A stretch of 64,000 nucleotides of DNA from Chryseobacterium salivictor (GCF_004359195.1 NZ_CP037954.1:1550001-1614000); one strand, 5' to 3'; counted from the first letter of the stretch, positions 29,933 through 38,405 are shown. Made by a program: numbers and translations. The notes: a model not told the origin generated them from the letters alone.

Positions 29933-30240
29933 ATTTGCATAAAATTTGGATACGTACAGAATAAATATTTTAGAGCCTGTGTAAATTTATTTTAAAAACC
30001 ACAAAAGACGCAAAAGTGATATTTTTTTAATTGTTTCAAAGATCAAAAAAGAGAAGTGTCCTAAAAAAGCTGTCTTTTTTGCTCTTTTGGAGATTTTATT
30101 TTTAGATTTTCTTTTGTGTCTTTAGCAGTTTAATTCTTTTTAAACAAACTCTGAATGAATGTCTTTTTTTCTATTAAAGAGATTGGTTCTTTGAATAATT
30201 TTCAGGCTAAAAATTTAATTCTATTCCTTATCTTATCGCA
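29933..30240. other. Divergent intergenic region with repeat fragments
   Basis: About 308 bases between the divergent DUF4403 and LLM oxidoreductase genes. AGAGCCTGTGTAAATTT at 29972-29988 resembles the terminal repeat of the MITE-like element at 59488-59663. A CAAAAG-head repeat (CCACAAAAGACGCAAAAG) is at 29999-30016. No exact TAnnTTTG promoter was seen for the downstream gene. Confidence 0.6.
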
Positions 30241-31248
30241 ATGAAAAAATTTGAAATTTCTGTACTGGATCTAGCACCAGTCAAACAAAATAAAACCATT
30301 CACGACACTTTCAATGACAGTCTGGATTTAGCAAGAGCCGTCGAGAAATTAGATTATAAAAGATTCTGGCTGGCGGAACATCATAATATGGCAAGCATTG
30401 CGAGTTCTGCAACATCTGTCTTAATAGGGTTTATCGCCAATGGAACCACAAAAATCAGAGTGGGTTCCGGAGGCATTATGTTGCCCAATCACAGTTCGCT
30501 GGTTATTGCAGAGCAATTCGGCACCCTGGAAAGTTTATTCCCAAACAGAATTGATCTCGGCGTGGGAAGAGCACCGGGAACTGACGGTATTACCGCAAAA
30601 GCTTTGGGCAGAAATCCGATGAATATTAATCAGCATTTCCCACAGCAGATTCAGGAGTTGCAAAGGTATTTTTCGGTGGAAAATTCAGAAAGTTTGGTGA
30701 GAGCGATTCCGGGTGAAGGTTGCGATATTCCCATTTATATTTTGGGATCCAGTACAGACAGCGCGTGGCTGGCGGCAGAGATGGGTTTGCCTTACGCCTT
30801 TGCCGGACACTTTGCGCCTCAGATGATGGAAACCGCTTTTGAAATTTATCATCAGAATTATCAACCGAGCAAAGAATTCCCGCAACCTTATACCATCGCC
30901 TGTGTCAATGGCATTGCGGCAGAAACAGATGAGGAAGCGAAAAAACTCTCTACAACACTTTATCAGGCATTTGTCAATTTGATTCGAAATGACAGAAAAC
31001 CGTATGCGCCGCCTGTGGATGATATGGATGAAATCTGGAATCCTATGGAAAAAGCCCACGTCATGCAAATGTTGCACTATAGCTTTACCGGCGGTGAAGA
31101 AACCATAAAAAACCAGATGTCACAGTTTCAGAAAAGATTTCAGGTGAATGAACTGATGATTACTTCTCATATTTATGAGCATGAAGCCCGTTTAAAATCA
31201 TACGGAATTATCAGAAAGGCGACTGATGCATTGAATGCCGGGCTGTAA
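30241..31248 (+). CDS. LLM class flavin-dependent oxidoreductase
   Basis: A 335-residue luciferase-like monooxygenase of the MsnO8 type. It shows the TIM-barrel signature FWLAEHHNMASIASSATSV (about 43-61), VGSGGIMLPNHSSL with the flavin-phosphate region, and RIDLGVGRAPGTDG. These enzymes use reduced FMN to oxidise small organic molecules; substrate not inferable. The product ends directly at 31248 and is followed by an extragenic repeat. No partner reductase gene is adjacent. Confidence 0.9.
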   Translation: MKKFEISVLDLAPVKQNKTIHDTFNDSLDLARAVEKLDYKRFWLAEHHNMASIASSATSVLIGFIANGTTKIRVGSGGIMLPNHSSLVIAEQFGTLESLFPNRIDLGVGRAPGTDGITAKALGRNPMNINQHFPQQIQELQRYFSVENSESLVRAIPGEGCDIPIYILGSSTDSAWLAAEMGLPYAFAGHFAPQMMETAFEIYHQNYQPSKEFPQPYTIACVNGIAAETDEEAKKLSTTLYQAFVNLIRNDRKPYAPPVDDMDEIWNPMEKAHVMQMLHYSFTGGEETIKNQMSQFQKRFQVNELMITSHIYEHEARLKSYGIIRKATDALNAGL

Positions 31249-31329
31249 ATGTTTCTTTTTTTGCGGATTGACGCGGGCAAAATTATCATGCATGACAAGT
31301 CTGCGCTGAAACAGTTGAAACCGGAATTG

Positions 31330-31495
31330 AAATTGGTGTCCAAACCTGCGTCCCAGCTTGAACGGAGCTCTTTATTAGATTTTTTCGGGAAGGGAAAAGC
31401 AAGGCGGAAATCCCAAAAAAAGCGCGAGTCCTTCGACAAGCTCAGGATAAATCCAGACGGGAAAAGACGCCCAAATAAGAATTGTCGATTGCCAT
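31330..31495 (-). repeat. Extragenic repeat segment with CTTCGACAAGCTCAG
   Basis: The intergenic gap before ribBA carries CCTTCGACAAGCTCAGGA (31432-31449), a string recurring in Bacteroidota intergenic DNA, and on the minus strand GGGATTTCCGCC followed by a G/C-containing tail. The 82-codon frame that starts at 31249 is only this repeat read through and is not called a gene. Confidence 0.55.
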
Positions 31496-31512
31496 AAATC
31501 TAACTATCTTTG
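31482..31512 (+). promoter_or_regulatory. Promoter of ribBA
   Basis: TTG at 31482-31484 is followed after 20 bases by the -7 box TATCTTTG at 31505-31512 (exact TAnnTTTG), 18 bases before the ATG at 31531. No FMN riboswitch is recognisable between them; the leader is too short for one. Confidence 0.65.
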
Positions 31513-31530
31513 CAAAAATCTAAAAGTAAA

Positions 31531-32652
31531 ATGTCAGATATTCAACTTAATACGATTCCTGAAGCGATTGAGGATCTAAAAAACGGAAAAATAATCATCG
31601 TAGTTGATGATGAAAACCGGGAAAATGAGGGAGATTTTCTTTCTGCGGCAGAATTAACTACGCCGGAAATTATCAATTTTATGACCATTCACGGTCGCGG
31701 TTTGATTTGTACGCCACTTCCTGAAAAACGTTGCGACGAACTTGGTCTCGATATTATGGTTACACGGAGCAGCGATCCAAAGGAAACAGCTTTTACGGTT
31801 TCTGTGGATTTGTTGGGAGATGGAGTTTCTACCGGAATTTCTGCCAGCGACCGAAGTAAAACGATTTTAGCTTTAATGGACGAAAATACCAAACCGACAG
31901 ATTTTATGCGTCCGGGACATATTTTTCCACTGAGAGCAAAAAAAGGAGGCGTGCTGAAAAGAGCTGGTCATACCGAAGCGGCGATCGATTTAACCAAATT
32001 AGCCGGCCTGCAGGAAGGAGGGGTGATTTGCGAAATTATGAATGATGACGGTTCTATGGCAAGACTTCCCGAATTATATGAACTGGCGAAAAAACACGAT
32101 TTGAAACTGGTCTCTATTGAGGATTTAATTCAATATCAGTTAAGAAAAGGGGATTTAATCGAGCGTCTGGAAGAAAGAAAAGTGAAAACATTCTACGGCG
32201 ATTTTGATTTCTACGCTTTTAAAGAAACGAGTACGGATCAAATTCACTTTGCTTTAACGAAAGGGAAATGGTCAGAAAACGAGCCGATTTTGGTAAGGGT
32301 TCAGGCTTCGAATTCTTATTTCGATGTTTTGAGCAGATTGACGACGGGCGAAAAACCGTTGCTTGAAAAAGTAACTAAAATGATTAATGACGAAGGGAAA
32401 GGGGCGATAATTTTCATTAATAATGTCTCAAATTCTGAAAATACGATGCGCAAACTGCAGCAGTTTTTAGATTTTCAGGACGGTCAGGAAAAACGTCCGA
32501 CTTTGGCTTCCAACTTTCATGATTACGGAATCGGAACGCAGATTTTAAAAAACTTAGGGATTAATAAATTCCGTGTCATTTCCCAGAATGTTAACCAAAA
32601 ACCTTTGGTAGGCGGTTACGATGTGGAAGTGACAGAAATGGTTGAGTTATAA
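31531..32652 (+). CDS. ribBA: RibBA: DHBP synthase with degenerate GTP cyclohydrolase II domain
   Basis: A 373-residue riboflavin biosynthesis protein. The N-terminal half (about 5-205) is an intact 3,4-dihydroxy-2-butanone 4-phosphate synthase: DDENRENEGDF, HGRGLICTPL, RAGHTEAAIDL and EIMNDDGSMARLPEL hold the catalytic acids and His. The C-terminal half aligns with GTP cyclohydrolase II but contains no cysteine at all; where active enzymes have RVHSECLTGD and LRCDCG it reads RVQASNSYFDVLSRL. The three zinc ligands are therefore missing and this half is probably inactive or regulatory. The ATG at 31531 follows a promoter; the TTG at 31510 is inside the -7 box. Confidence 0.93.
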   Translation: MSDIQLNTIPEAIEDLKNGKIIIVVDDENRENEGDFLSAAELTTPEIINFMTIHGRGLICTPLPEKRCDELGLDIMVTRSSDPKETAFTVSVDLLGDGVSTGISASDRSKTILALMDENTKPTDFMRPGHIFPLRAKKGGVLKRAGHTEAAIDLTKLAGLQEGGVICEIMNDDGSMARLPELYELAKKHDLKLVSIEDLIQYQLRKGDLIERLEERKVKTFYGDFDFYAFKETSTDQIHFALTKGKWSENEPILVRVQASNSYFDVLSRLTTGEKPLLEKVTKMINDEGKGAIIFINNVSNSENTMRKLQQFLDFQDGQEKRPTLASNFHDYGIGTQILKNLGINKFRVISQNVNQKPLVGGYDVEVTEMVEL

Positions 32653-32724
32653 TAAGAGCCAAGTAAAAAGGTAAAAGAGCCAAGTAGGCAGTACATATTT
32701 TGGGCAATTTTTTTTGCCAACGCT

Positions 32725-32763
32725 AAACCCTTTCGGCCTTCTAAAGGCGGAAAGGGTTTTCTT
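32725..32763 (+). terminator. Terminator after ribBA
   Basis: AAACCCTTTC (32725-32734) pairs with GAAAGGGTTT (32750-32759), extended inside by GCC/GGC, followed by TTCTTTTT. A GAGCCAAGTAAAAAG-type repeat (32653-32687) sits between the stop codon and the hairpin. Confidence 0.85.
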
Positions 32764-32835
32764 TTTAATCAGCAAATCAACAGATCACCACATCAACAGA
32801 TTATCACCTCGCTAAAAATTGTTATCTTCGTTTCA

Positions 32836-34047
32836 ATGAAATACTTATCCTCTTTCTTTTTCGTATTCAGTGCATTTTTCTTTGCACAGGATATCCGCAG
32901 CGTTCAATTGTTTAATCCGCAGACCAATGATGAAACGCCGGTCATTGGTTTTAATGAACAGTTGATTTTACGTTTCGACGATTTATCGAATTCCAGTACG
33001 ATTTATCGGTATACTTTGAAACATTTCGACCGGAACTGGAATGATGACGGCTTATTTTTTACCGAGTATGCCACCGGAAGTTTAAACGGAATGATTGATC
33101 AGTTTCAGTATTCGTTCAATACCTTGCAGGCGTACACCAATTATACATTAACGATTCCGAACGATAAAATTCAGCCCAAAATCTCCGGGAATTTTGAACT
33201 CGTTGTTTATCAGGATTCAGTCAGCAAGCCATTGTTTACCAAAAGATTTTGTGTGGTTGAAGATGGTGCTAACCTGGCTTTGAATATTTCCCGAATTTCT
33301 GACGCGGGAAAACCGCAGATCAATCAAAGAGTTGAAGTACAGGCAATCGGCAACGGTTCAGTAATGAATTCCAATCTGAATTCTTTGACTTTAAATGTCA
33401 TCCAAAATAATAATTGGGATATGGGAGTTTACAATCAAAAACAAAGTTCCTCTCTGGGAAATAAAATTCTTTTTCAACAGATGAATTTAGCGTTTCCCGG
33501 AAATAATGAGTTTTATTATTTCGATAACAAGAATATGAACCAGCCGTTCGATATGGTTGCGCAGTCAGAAAATGTCAATGGAATAAATTATACCTATTTG
33601 CATTCTGTGTGGGCGTTTCCGATGAATTATCAATACCAGCCGGATGTGAACGGTGCTTTTTATTTCCGCAGAAATGATTTGGGTATTGAAAGAAATGCGG
33701 ATCGGGAAGCGGACTATTCCTGGGTGTATTTTGCTTTGGATTCCGAAAAAAGCAATAAAGAGATTTATGTAGTTGGCGGTTTTAATGATTTTAAAGCAAG
33801 CAAAGAAAATCAAATGTTCTATGATGAAACCGCGAAAAAATACATCGCAAAAATTTATTTGAAACAGGGATTCTACAATTATATTTTAGCCACCAAAAAC
33901 GCTGATGGATCTTTAAATCTGGGTGAAATTAACGGTAATTTCTGGCAGACAGAAAACCTCTATCAGGCCTTTTTGTATTACCAGCCTTTTGGTAGGAACT
34001 ATGATGGATTGCTGGGTTACGGCGAGTTTAGAACGCCTTTGAGATAA
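32836..34047 (+). CDS. Type IX secretion system plug protein (DUF5103)
   Basis: A 403-residue exported protein with a signal peptide (MKYLSSFFFVFSAFFFAQ). It matches the two-domain family formerly DUF5103, now named after the plug subunit seen bound to the SprA T9SS translocon: DIRSVQLFNPQTNDETPVI at the start, LRFDDLSNSSTIYRYTLKHF, and a C-terminal domain with VGGFNDFKASKENQMFYD. It would seal the outer-membrane pore between secretion events. A near-consensus -7 box TATCTTCG (32823-32830) lies 5 bases before the ATG. T9SS substrates and partners occur at 50609 and 60086. Confidence 0.9.
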   Translation: MKYLSSFFFVFSAFFFAQDIRSVQLFNPQTNDETPVIGFNEQLILRFDDLSNSSTIYRYTLKHFDRNWNDDGLFFTEYATGSLNGMIDQFQYSFNTLQAYTNYTLTIPNDKIQPKISGNFELVVYQDSVSKPLFTKRFCVVEDGANLALNISRISDAGKPQINQRVEVQAIGNGSVMNSNLNSLTLNVIQNNNWDMGVYNQKQSSSLGNKILFQQMNLAFPGNNEFYYFDNKNMNQPFDMVAQSENVNGINYTYLHSVWAFPMNYQYQPDVNGAFYFRRNDLGIERNADREADYSWVYFALDSEKSNKEIYVVGGFNDFKASKENQMFYDETAKKYIAKIYLKQGFYNYILATKNADGSLNLGEINGNFWQTENLYQAFLYYQPFGRNYDGLLGYGEFRTPLR

Positions 34048-34086
34048 GTTTTATTTTGATATCCTCTCTGTGGAAACAATAATCCT

Positions 34087-34311
34087 TTACAAATCGCAAT
34101 CCTCAAAAAAAATGCCTTTATCTTTCCAATAAGGATTTTTTGTTTTGATTAATGGAACTTCAAACTTTCCAATATTTTCTAAAATTTTATCATAAGATTT
34201 CTGCGTTTTCGGATAAAAAACCAAAGCATCATCTTCATCAAATTTGGATTGAGGTTTTTCTTCATCCTGTATAAATTCCAAATGCCAATTTTCACCTTTA
34301 GTACATGACAA
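34087..34311 (-). pseudogene. Possible lipoprotein remnant lacking a proper start
   Basis: A 74-codon frame with a protein-like, acidic sequence (HLEFIQDEEKPQSKFDEDD, ending in GIFFEDCDL). Reading upstream in frame gives LLFLSC, a good lipobox, so this looks like a small lipoprotein. But the only start is a TTG at the lipobox itself, and further upstream the frame runs through a dispersed CAAAAG repeat (34320-34342) to a stop with no ATG. An ATG at 34349 is out of frame. Either the repeat has replaced the original signal peptide, or a frameshift has occurred. Unrecognised family. Confidence 0.4.
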
Positions 34312-34508
34312 AAAAAGTAAACCACAAAAGGCACAAAAGTTTTTACCATTTAGAAGATTAAAAAATTTCGTGTTAAAGTTTAAAGAAGGTTAATGCAAAA
34401 GCGCTTTACTTATTTGAACTTTAAAAGGAGTGTTTTTATACTTTCCCCTTTTGTTACTTTTGTGGTTGGAAAATTCAATAATAATTTTTTGTCATGTAGT
34501 AATTTTTT

Positions 34509-35537
34509 TTATACCAGATAAAACTCATGCAATCTTTCCTCACACAAAGTTTTCACCACCTCAATCCAGCGGTCTTCATCATTTAAACAGGGAATATAAT
34601 GGTAGTTTTCACCGCCGCCATGCATAAACTGTTCTTTACCTTCTACGGAAATTTCCTCTAAAGTTTCCAGACAATCTGAAACAAAAGCCGGACAAACAAT
34701 CGCCAGATTTTTAATTCCTTTTTTGCCTAAATTTTCCAGAGTTTCATCGGTGTACGGTTCCATCCATTTGTCATTTCCCAAACGGGACTGGAAGGTGACC
34801 AGAACTTTTTCTTTCGGTAAATTGAGTTTCTTAATCACTTCTTCCGTTACCTTAAAACACTGATGTCTGTAGCAAAACTGATGACTCGGATTGCTGTCTC
34901 GGGAACAACAGTCGTTTAAATTACAGGTTTTGGTTGGGTCTGTTTTAAAAATATGTCTTTCCGGAACACCGTGATAAGAGAATTGTAACGCATCAAATGT
35001 TTCCGGTAATTTCTCGCGGATACTTTCTGCTAAACAATCAATGTAAATTTCACGGTTATAGAACGGTTGAACGTAATTGATTTTAATATTGGGGAAATGC
35101 TTCTTACGAACATCTTCTGCTTTTTCAACCACTGTTTCCGTCGTGCTCATCGCATATTGCGGATAGAGCGGGAAGAGTACGACTTCAGTAACGCCCTGTT
35201 CGGTCAGTTTTCGGATTCCTGTTTCGATGCTTGGTTCGGCGTATCGCATTCCGATTTCTACGGGAACATCAACCAACTTTTGCAGTTTTTTCTGAATTCT
35301 TTCCGTGATGAAAATTAACGGTGAACCTTCTTCAGTCCAAACGGTTTCATAAGCGGCAGCCGATTTTTTCGGTCGGGTATTCAAAATGATTCCGCGCACC
35401 AATAAAGTCCGGAAAAACCAACGGTAATCGATGACTTTTTCATCCATTAAAAATTCGTCGAGATATTCTTTTACATCTTCAACTTTCGTCGATTTGGGCG
35501 AACCGAGATTCACCAATAAAATTCCTTTTTTAGACAA
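34509..35537 (-). CDS. hemH: Ferrochelatase
   Basis: A 342-residue enzyme inserting Fe(II) into protoporphyrin IX, the last step of protoheme synthesis. The N-terminus GILLVNLGSPKST is the family signature; the catalytic His is in FSYHGVPERH, and the C-terminal CPAFVSDCLETLEEI with the conserved Glu is intact. Cysteines in TCNLNDCCSRDSNP are present, as in many family members. No ATG is available; the start is a TTG at 35537. A heme-synthesis chaperone gene, hemW, is elsewhere in the window. Confidence 0.95.
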   Translation of the reverse strand: MSKKGILLVNLGSPKSTKVEDVKEYLDEFLMDEKVIDYRWFFRTLLVRGIILNTRPKKSAAAYETVWTEEGSPLIFITERIQKKLQKLVDVPVEIGMRYAEPSIETGIRKLTEQGVTEVVLFPLYPQYAMSTTETVVEKAEDVRKKHFPNIKINYVQPFYNREIYIDCLAESIREKLPETFDALQFSYHGVPERHIFKTDPTKTCNLNDCCSRDSNPSHQFCYRHQCFKVTEEVIKKLNLPKEKVLVTFQSRLGNDKWMEPYTDETLENLGKKGIKNLAIVCPAFVSDCLETLEEISVEGKEQFMHGGGENYHYIPCLNDEDRWIEVVKTLCEERLHEFYLV

Positions 35538-35556
35538 AATATTTATTTTTTTTTAT

Positions 35557-36094
35557 AAACCACAAAAGTCACAAAAGTTTCCTATAAAGATGGAATTGAC
35601 TTCGTTTTAAAGTGAAAATAATTTATAGCAACTTACTGTAATGCTCATTTACAAGCGTTTCCTGTCCTTCGTGGTATATGTTTTTTACATTAAAATTAAT
35701 TAAAATTCCTTTTGGAACTTTTAAAATAGCCATGTAATTCAAAAGTTTTGCCCGATGTATGTCATCAAAGCTTTTTACCGATTTTATTTCTAACACGATA
35801 ATGTCCTCAATTAAAAAATCACATTTGTAGTCGCAATTCAATTTCTTGCTTTTGTAGAAGATTTCTGTTTGCAGTTCCGATTTATAATTTATTCCCCTTA
35901 AAGTAAATTCTTCTTTTAATGCTTCATGATAAACCTTTTCTAACAAGCCTGGACCTAAGATTTTGTGGACTTCTATACAAGCCCCATTTATTTTATAGGT
36001 TAAGTCTGTAAGATAAGATTGCGTTATCATTATTTGAACTATAAAAAGTTTTAAAGATACTTAAAGAATAAAACTTTTGTGACTTTTGTGGTTA
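35557..36094. mobile_element. GxxExxY gene bracketed by a 23-bp inverted repeat
   Basis: A dispersed CAAAAG-head repeat lies on each side of the GxxExxY gene in opposite orientations: CCACAAAAGTCACAAAAG at 35560-35577 and its reverse complement CTTTTGTGACTTTTGTGG at 36074-36091. The match covers about 23 bases (35558-35580 with 36071-36093). The 538-base unit contains nothing else. No clear target-site duplication is visible. Calling it mobile is an inference; similar inverted pairs without a gene are at 34320/34447, 40533/40794 and 58021/58137. Confidence 0.35.
35623..36030 (-). CDS. GxxExxY protein (PD-(D/E)XK_3-like)
   Basis: A 135-residue protein of the GxxExxY family. The name motif is G28-L-L-E31-K-V-Y34. 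A PD-(D/E)XK-type core follows: D71 in CDFLIEDIIVLEIKSVK with E81 and K83, spacing as in nuclease-fold active sites, with IVLEIK forming the central strand. Biochemical activity is unknown for the family, which from general knowledge is often multi-copy in Bacteroidota genomes. It is bracketed by a near-perfect inverted pair of a dispersed repeat and otherwise sits alone between hemH and the Nfu gene. Confidence 0.88.
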   Translation of the reverse strand: MITQSYLTDLTYKINGACIEVHKILGPGLLEKVYHEALKEEFTLRGINYKSELQTEIFYKSKKLNCDYKCDFLIEDIIVLEIKSVKSFDDIHRAKLLNYMAILKVPKGILINFNVKNIYHEGQETLVNEHYSKLL

Positions 36095-36099
36095 ATTAC

Positions 36100-36978
36100 T
36101 TAACCATTAACCGCTTCCACGTTTTCTACCAATTCCGGTAAAAACTGTTTCAGAACATTTTCAATTCCTCCTTTCAAAGTGGCGGTCGAACTTGGGCAAC
36201 CCGAGCAGGCTCCCTGCAACAGCATTTTAGCGGTTTTCGTGTCTGCGTCATATTCCATTAATGAAATCTTCCCACCATCGCCTTCCACGGCTGGCGCAAT
36301 ATATTCATTTAAAATATCAGAAATTTTCTGTTCGTCTTCATTGTATTCTCTGTTCATGATGCCGGCTGCCGGGCTTTCATGTTTCTGCGGAGTTGCATTA
36401 GAAATGACACCTCCGTTCTGAAGATAATCAGCCACAAATGCTCTTACTGCAACCATTACCTCATGCCATTCTACGGAAACATTTTTGGTAACTGCCACGA
36501 AATTATCAGAGATGAAAACTTCTTTAGCAAAATCATATTCATCGAAAATCGCTTTAGCTAAAGGAATGTCACCAGCTTCTCCGCGGGATTTCACTTCGAT
36601 GAAACCGTCCATTAATGCTTTGTTAGAAACGAATTTCATCACCATTGGATTGGGAGTCATTTCTGCATAAACAAGATATTCATCATTTTTTTTCTGAAGA
36701 TAAATTCGGGGATTTGCCGCCAATTCATCCTGAATCACACTTTTTAGAGGATCAACGAGATTTTCCCAGTCGATACCATCCTGTTTTGCGACAGCGATAA
36801 AATTGGCGGTGATGAAAACTCTTTCTACGAATGGATATTTGAAAAGTTCCTGGGCTAAAGGGATTTCTGCGATATCAGAATTGCGGTCGAGTTCCAGAGA
36901 ACCGGGAATTAAGTTGTAATCGGCTACAAACTTCATTACTTTTGGGTTTTCTGTGGGCTCTATAATAATTGGTCTCAT
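36100..36978 (-). CDS. NifU/Nfu family Fe-S scaffold protein with doubled N-domain
   Basis: A 292-residue Nfu-type protein. Two consecutive Nfu N-terminal domains are visible: one starting IEPTENPKVMKFVADYNLIP (about 5-100) and one starting MTPNPMVMKFVSNKALMDG (about 108-200), each with an IPLAxxxF and a VFI(T/S)xNFIAVxK stretch. The C-terminal NifU domain (about 215-288) has the cluster-binding ACSGCPSST. It would assemble or deliver [4Fe-4S] clusters. The -7 box TATTTTTG (minus strand, 37001-37008) is 22 bases upstream. Confidence 0.92.
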   Translation of the reverse strand: MRPIIIEPTENPKVMKFVADYNLIPGSLELDRNSDIAEIPLAQELFKYPFVERVFITANFIAVAKQDGIDWENLVDPLKSVIQDELAANPRIYLQKKNDEYLVYAEMTPNPMVMKFVSNKALMDGFIEVKSRGEAGDIPLAKAIFDEYDFAKEVFISDNFVAVTKNVSVEWHEVMVAVRAFVADYLQNGGVISNATPQKHESPAAGIMNREYNEDEQKISDILNEYIAPAVEGDGGKISLMEYDADTKTAKMLLQGACSGCPSSTATLKGGIENVLKQFLPELVENVEAVNG

Positions 36979-37164
36979 TTTAATTTCTTAAATTTGAGTA
37001 CAAAAATACGGATAACAATTTAGATTTCATCATGCAGGTTTTAGACGCTGTCAATGAGTAATATCAGTTGTTATTGAAAACCATCGGGGATTAATTAAAT
37101 TGCAACAGAAAATTACTTCAGCACTTTAAATCAATTAGCACATTATCAAATTAACAAAATTAAC

Positions 37165-37689
37165 ATGGCACTTATAAAAGAACTTTTAGGAAAAACTCCA
37201 CAAATCGGAGAAAACACTTTTTTGGCAGAAACAGCAACCATCATTGGCGATGTCACTATGGGTAAAGAATGCAGTGTCTGGTATAACGCCGTTATTCGTG
37301 GCGATGTGAATTACATTAAAATGGGTGATAAAGTTAATGTTCAGGACAACGTGATGTTGCACTGCACGTATGAAAAATTCCCGCTGATCATTGGAGATAA
37401 TGTGTCGATTGGTCACAACGCAATCGTTCATGGCTGCACGATTCACGACAATGTTTTGATCGGAATGGGCGCCATTGTGATGGACGATTGCTTGGTCGAA
37501 AGCAACTCGATTATTGGCGCAGGTTCGGTGGTCACCCAGGGAACGCATATTAAATCCGGTGAAGTTTGGGCAGGCGCCCCGGCACGGAAAATCAAAGATA
37601 TGTCGGCAGAATTATTGGAAGGTGAAGTCAACAGAATCGCTAACAATTATGTGAAATATTCTTCCTGGTATAAAGAAGTTGTTCTTTAA
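37165..37689 (+). CDS. Gamma-carbonic anhydrase family protein (YrdA-like)
   Basis: A 174-residue left-handed beta-helix protein with hexapeptide repeats. The three zinc ligands of gamma-class enzymes are in place: H66, H84 and H89 (MLHCTYE, IGHNAIVHGC). The C-terminal helix NNYVKYSSWYKEV caps the trimer. Many YrdA-like members have weak or untested carbonic anhydrase activity, so function is stated at family level. Divergent from the Nfu gene and convergent with the lipoprotein gene; a shared hairpin terminates both. Confidence 0.9.
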   Translation: MALIKELLGKTPQIGENTFLAETATIIGDVTMGKECSVWYNAVIRGDVNYIKMGDKVNVQDNVMLHCTYEKFPLIIGDNVSIGHNAIVHGCTIHDNVLIGMGAIVMDDCLVESNSIIGAGSVVTQGTHIKSGEVWAGAPARKIKDMSAELLEGEVNRIANNYVKYSSWYKEVVL

Positions 37690-37701
37690 TAACCATAACA
37701 G

Positions 37702-37733
37702 GGAAGTTGATTATTCAGCTTCCTTTTCTTTTT
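37702..37733. terminator. Bidirectional terminator between convergent genes
   Basis: GGAAGTTGA (37702-37710) pairs with TCAGCTTCC (37715-37723), one G-U pair, followed by TTTTCTTTTT. It starts 12 bases after the gamma-carbonic anhydrase stop and overlaps the stop codon of the minus-strand lipoprotein gene. Confidence 0.7.
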
Positions 37734-38172
37734 CTGAATGGTTTCCAGTCAAAACAGCTTTTCCGTTTTCGCAGCGAATTTCCGCAGGAGGAAGAACCAT
37801 TACGCAATCTGACATGAGGCCATATTTGAGATTGAAAGCACTTTGCATCGAAGTGAATTGGGTTACTTTCGGTAAAATTTGATCTTCCAGTTTAACGGGA
37901 TAAGCGATATAAGAACTTGGTCCACCACACGCTTTCGAACCAATGGCAGTAAATTTCCAATCTTTTGCATCCGCACATTTTTCAGTGCTGATCAGGGAAT
38001 CTATTTCTTTGATGAGGTTTTTCATTTCAATCTGGTCTGCCTGCTGTGAAAAATGATCTTCCGGTTTCAGCGCAATATCTTTAGGCAAGGTCTCCACGTC
38101 TGTCACTCTTTTTTTGGACGAGCATGAGACTAAGGATAAAAGTGAAATGGTAATAATCAATAGATGTTTCAT
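37711..38172 (-). CDS. Uncharacterised lipoprotein with paired cysteines
   Basis: A 153-residue predicted lipoprotein; signal peptide with lipobox SLVSC and lipidated C17. The mature part has a helical region (about 45-65), then TEKCADAKDWKFTAIGSKACGGPSSY with two cysteines, and two more cysteines in SDCVMVLPPAEIRC. The C-A-W-G-ACGGP-Y pattern recurs in Bacteroidota lipoproteins I cannot name. The pairing suggests two disulfides in the periplasm. An exact -7 box TATTTTTG (minus strand, 38197-38204) is 24 bases upstream. Confidence 0.75.
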   Translation of the reverse strand: MKHLLIITISLLSLVSCSSKKRVTDVETLPKDIALKPEDHFSQQADQIEMKNLIKEIDSLISTEKCADAKDWKFTAIGSKACGGPSSYIAYPVKLEDQILPKVTQFTSMQSAFNLKYGLMSDCVMVLPPAEIRCENGKAVLTGNHSEKEKEAE

Positions 38173-38393
38173 TGTAAATGTTTTTTTTCTGCTTTACAAA
38201 AATACAGTCTTTTTTGCAATGTTAAAGGAGCAGTGGGATTATCGGAGTTCAAATGTATTAAAATTCAATTTTTTCCTCTTAAAAAGGCTTTTTTTTATGG
38301 TATTCAATTTGTCATTTTTAAATGAAATTCGTGTATTAGTGGCTAAAAACCAGATGCACCGATTTCCACTATGGTAATTGCATTCAATTTTCT

Positions 38394-38401
38394 TAAATTT
38401 G
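38394..38401 (+). promoter_or_regulatory. -7 box abutting the helicase start codon
   Basis: TAAATTTG, an exact TAnnTTTG match, followed by ACCG and the ATG at 38406. The transcript would be leaderless or nearly so. A TTG at the ideal -33 distance is not seen. Confidence 0.45.
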
Positions 38402-38405
38402 ACCG

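Noticed and set aside
31249-31497. Plus-strand 82-codon frame directly after the LLM oxidoreductase
   Set aside because: It starts right at the previous stop and consists of the CTTCGACAAGCTCAG-type repeat; also overlaps the ribBA promoter.
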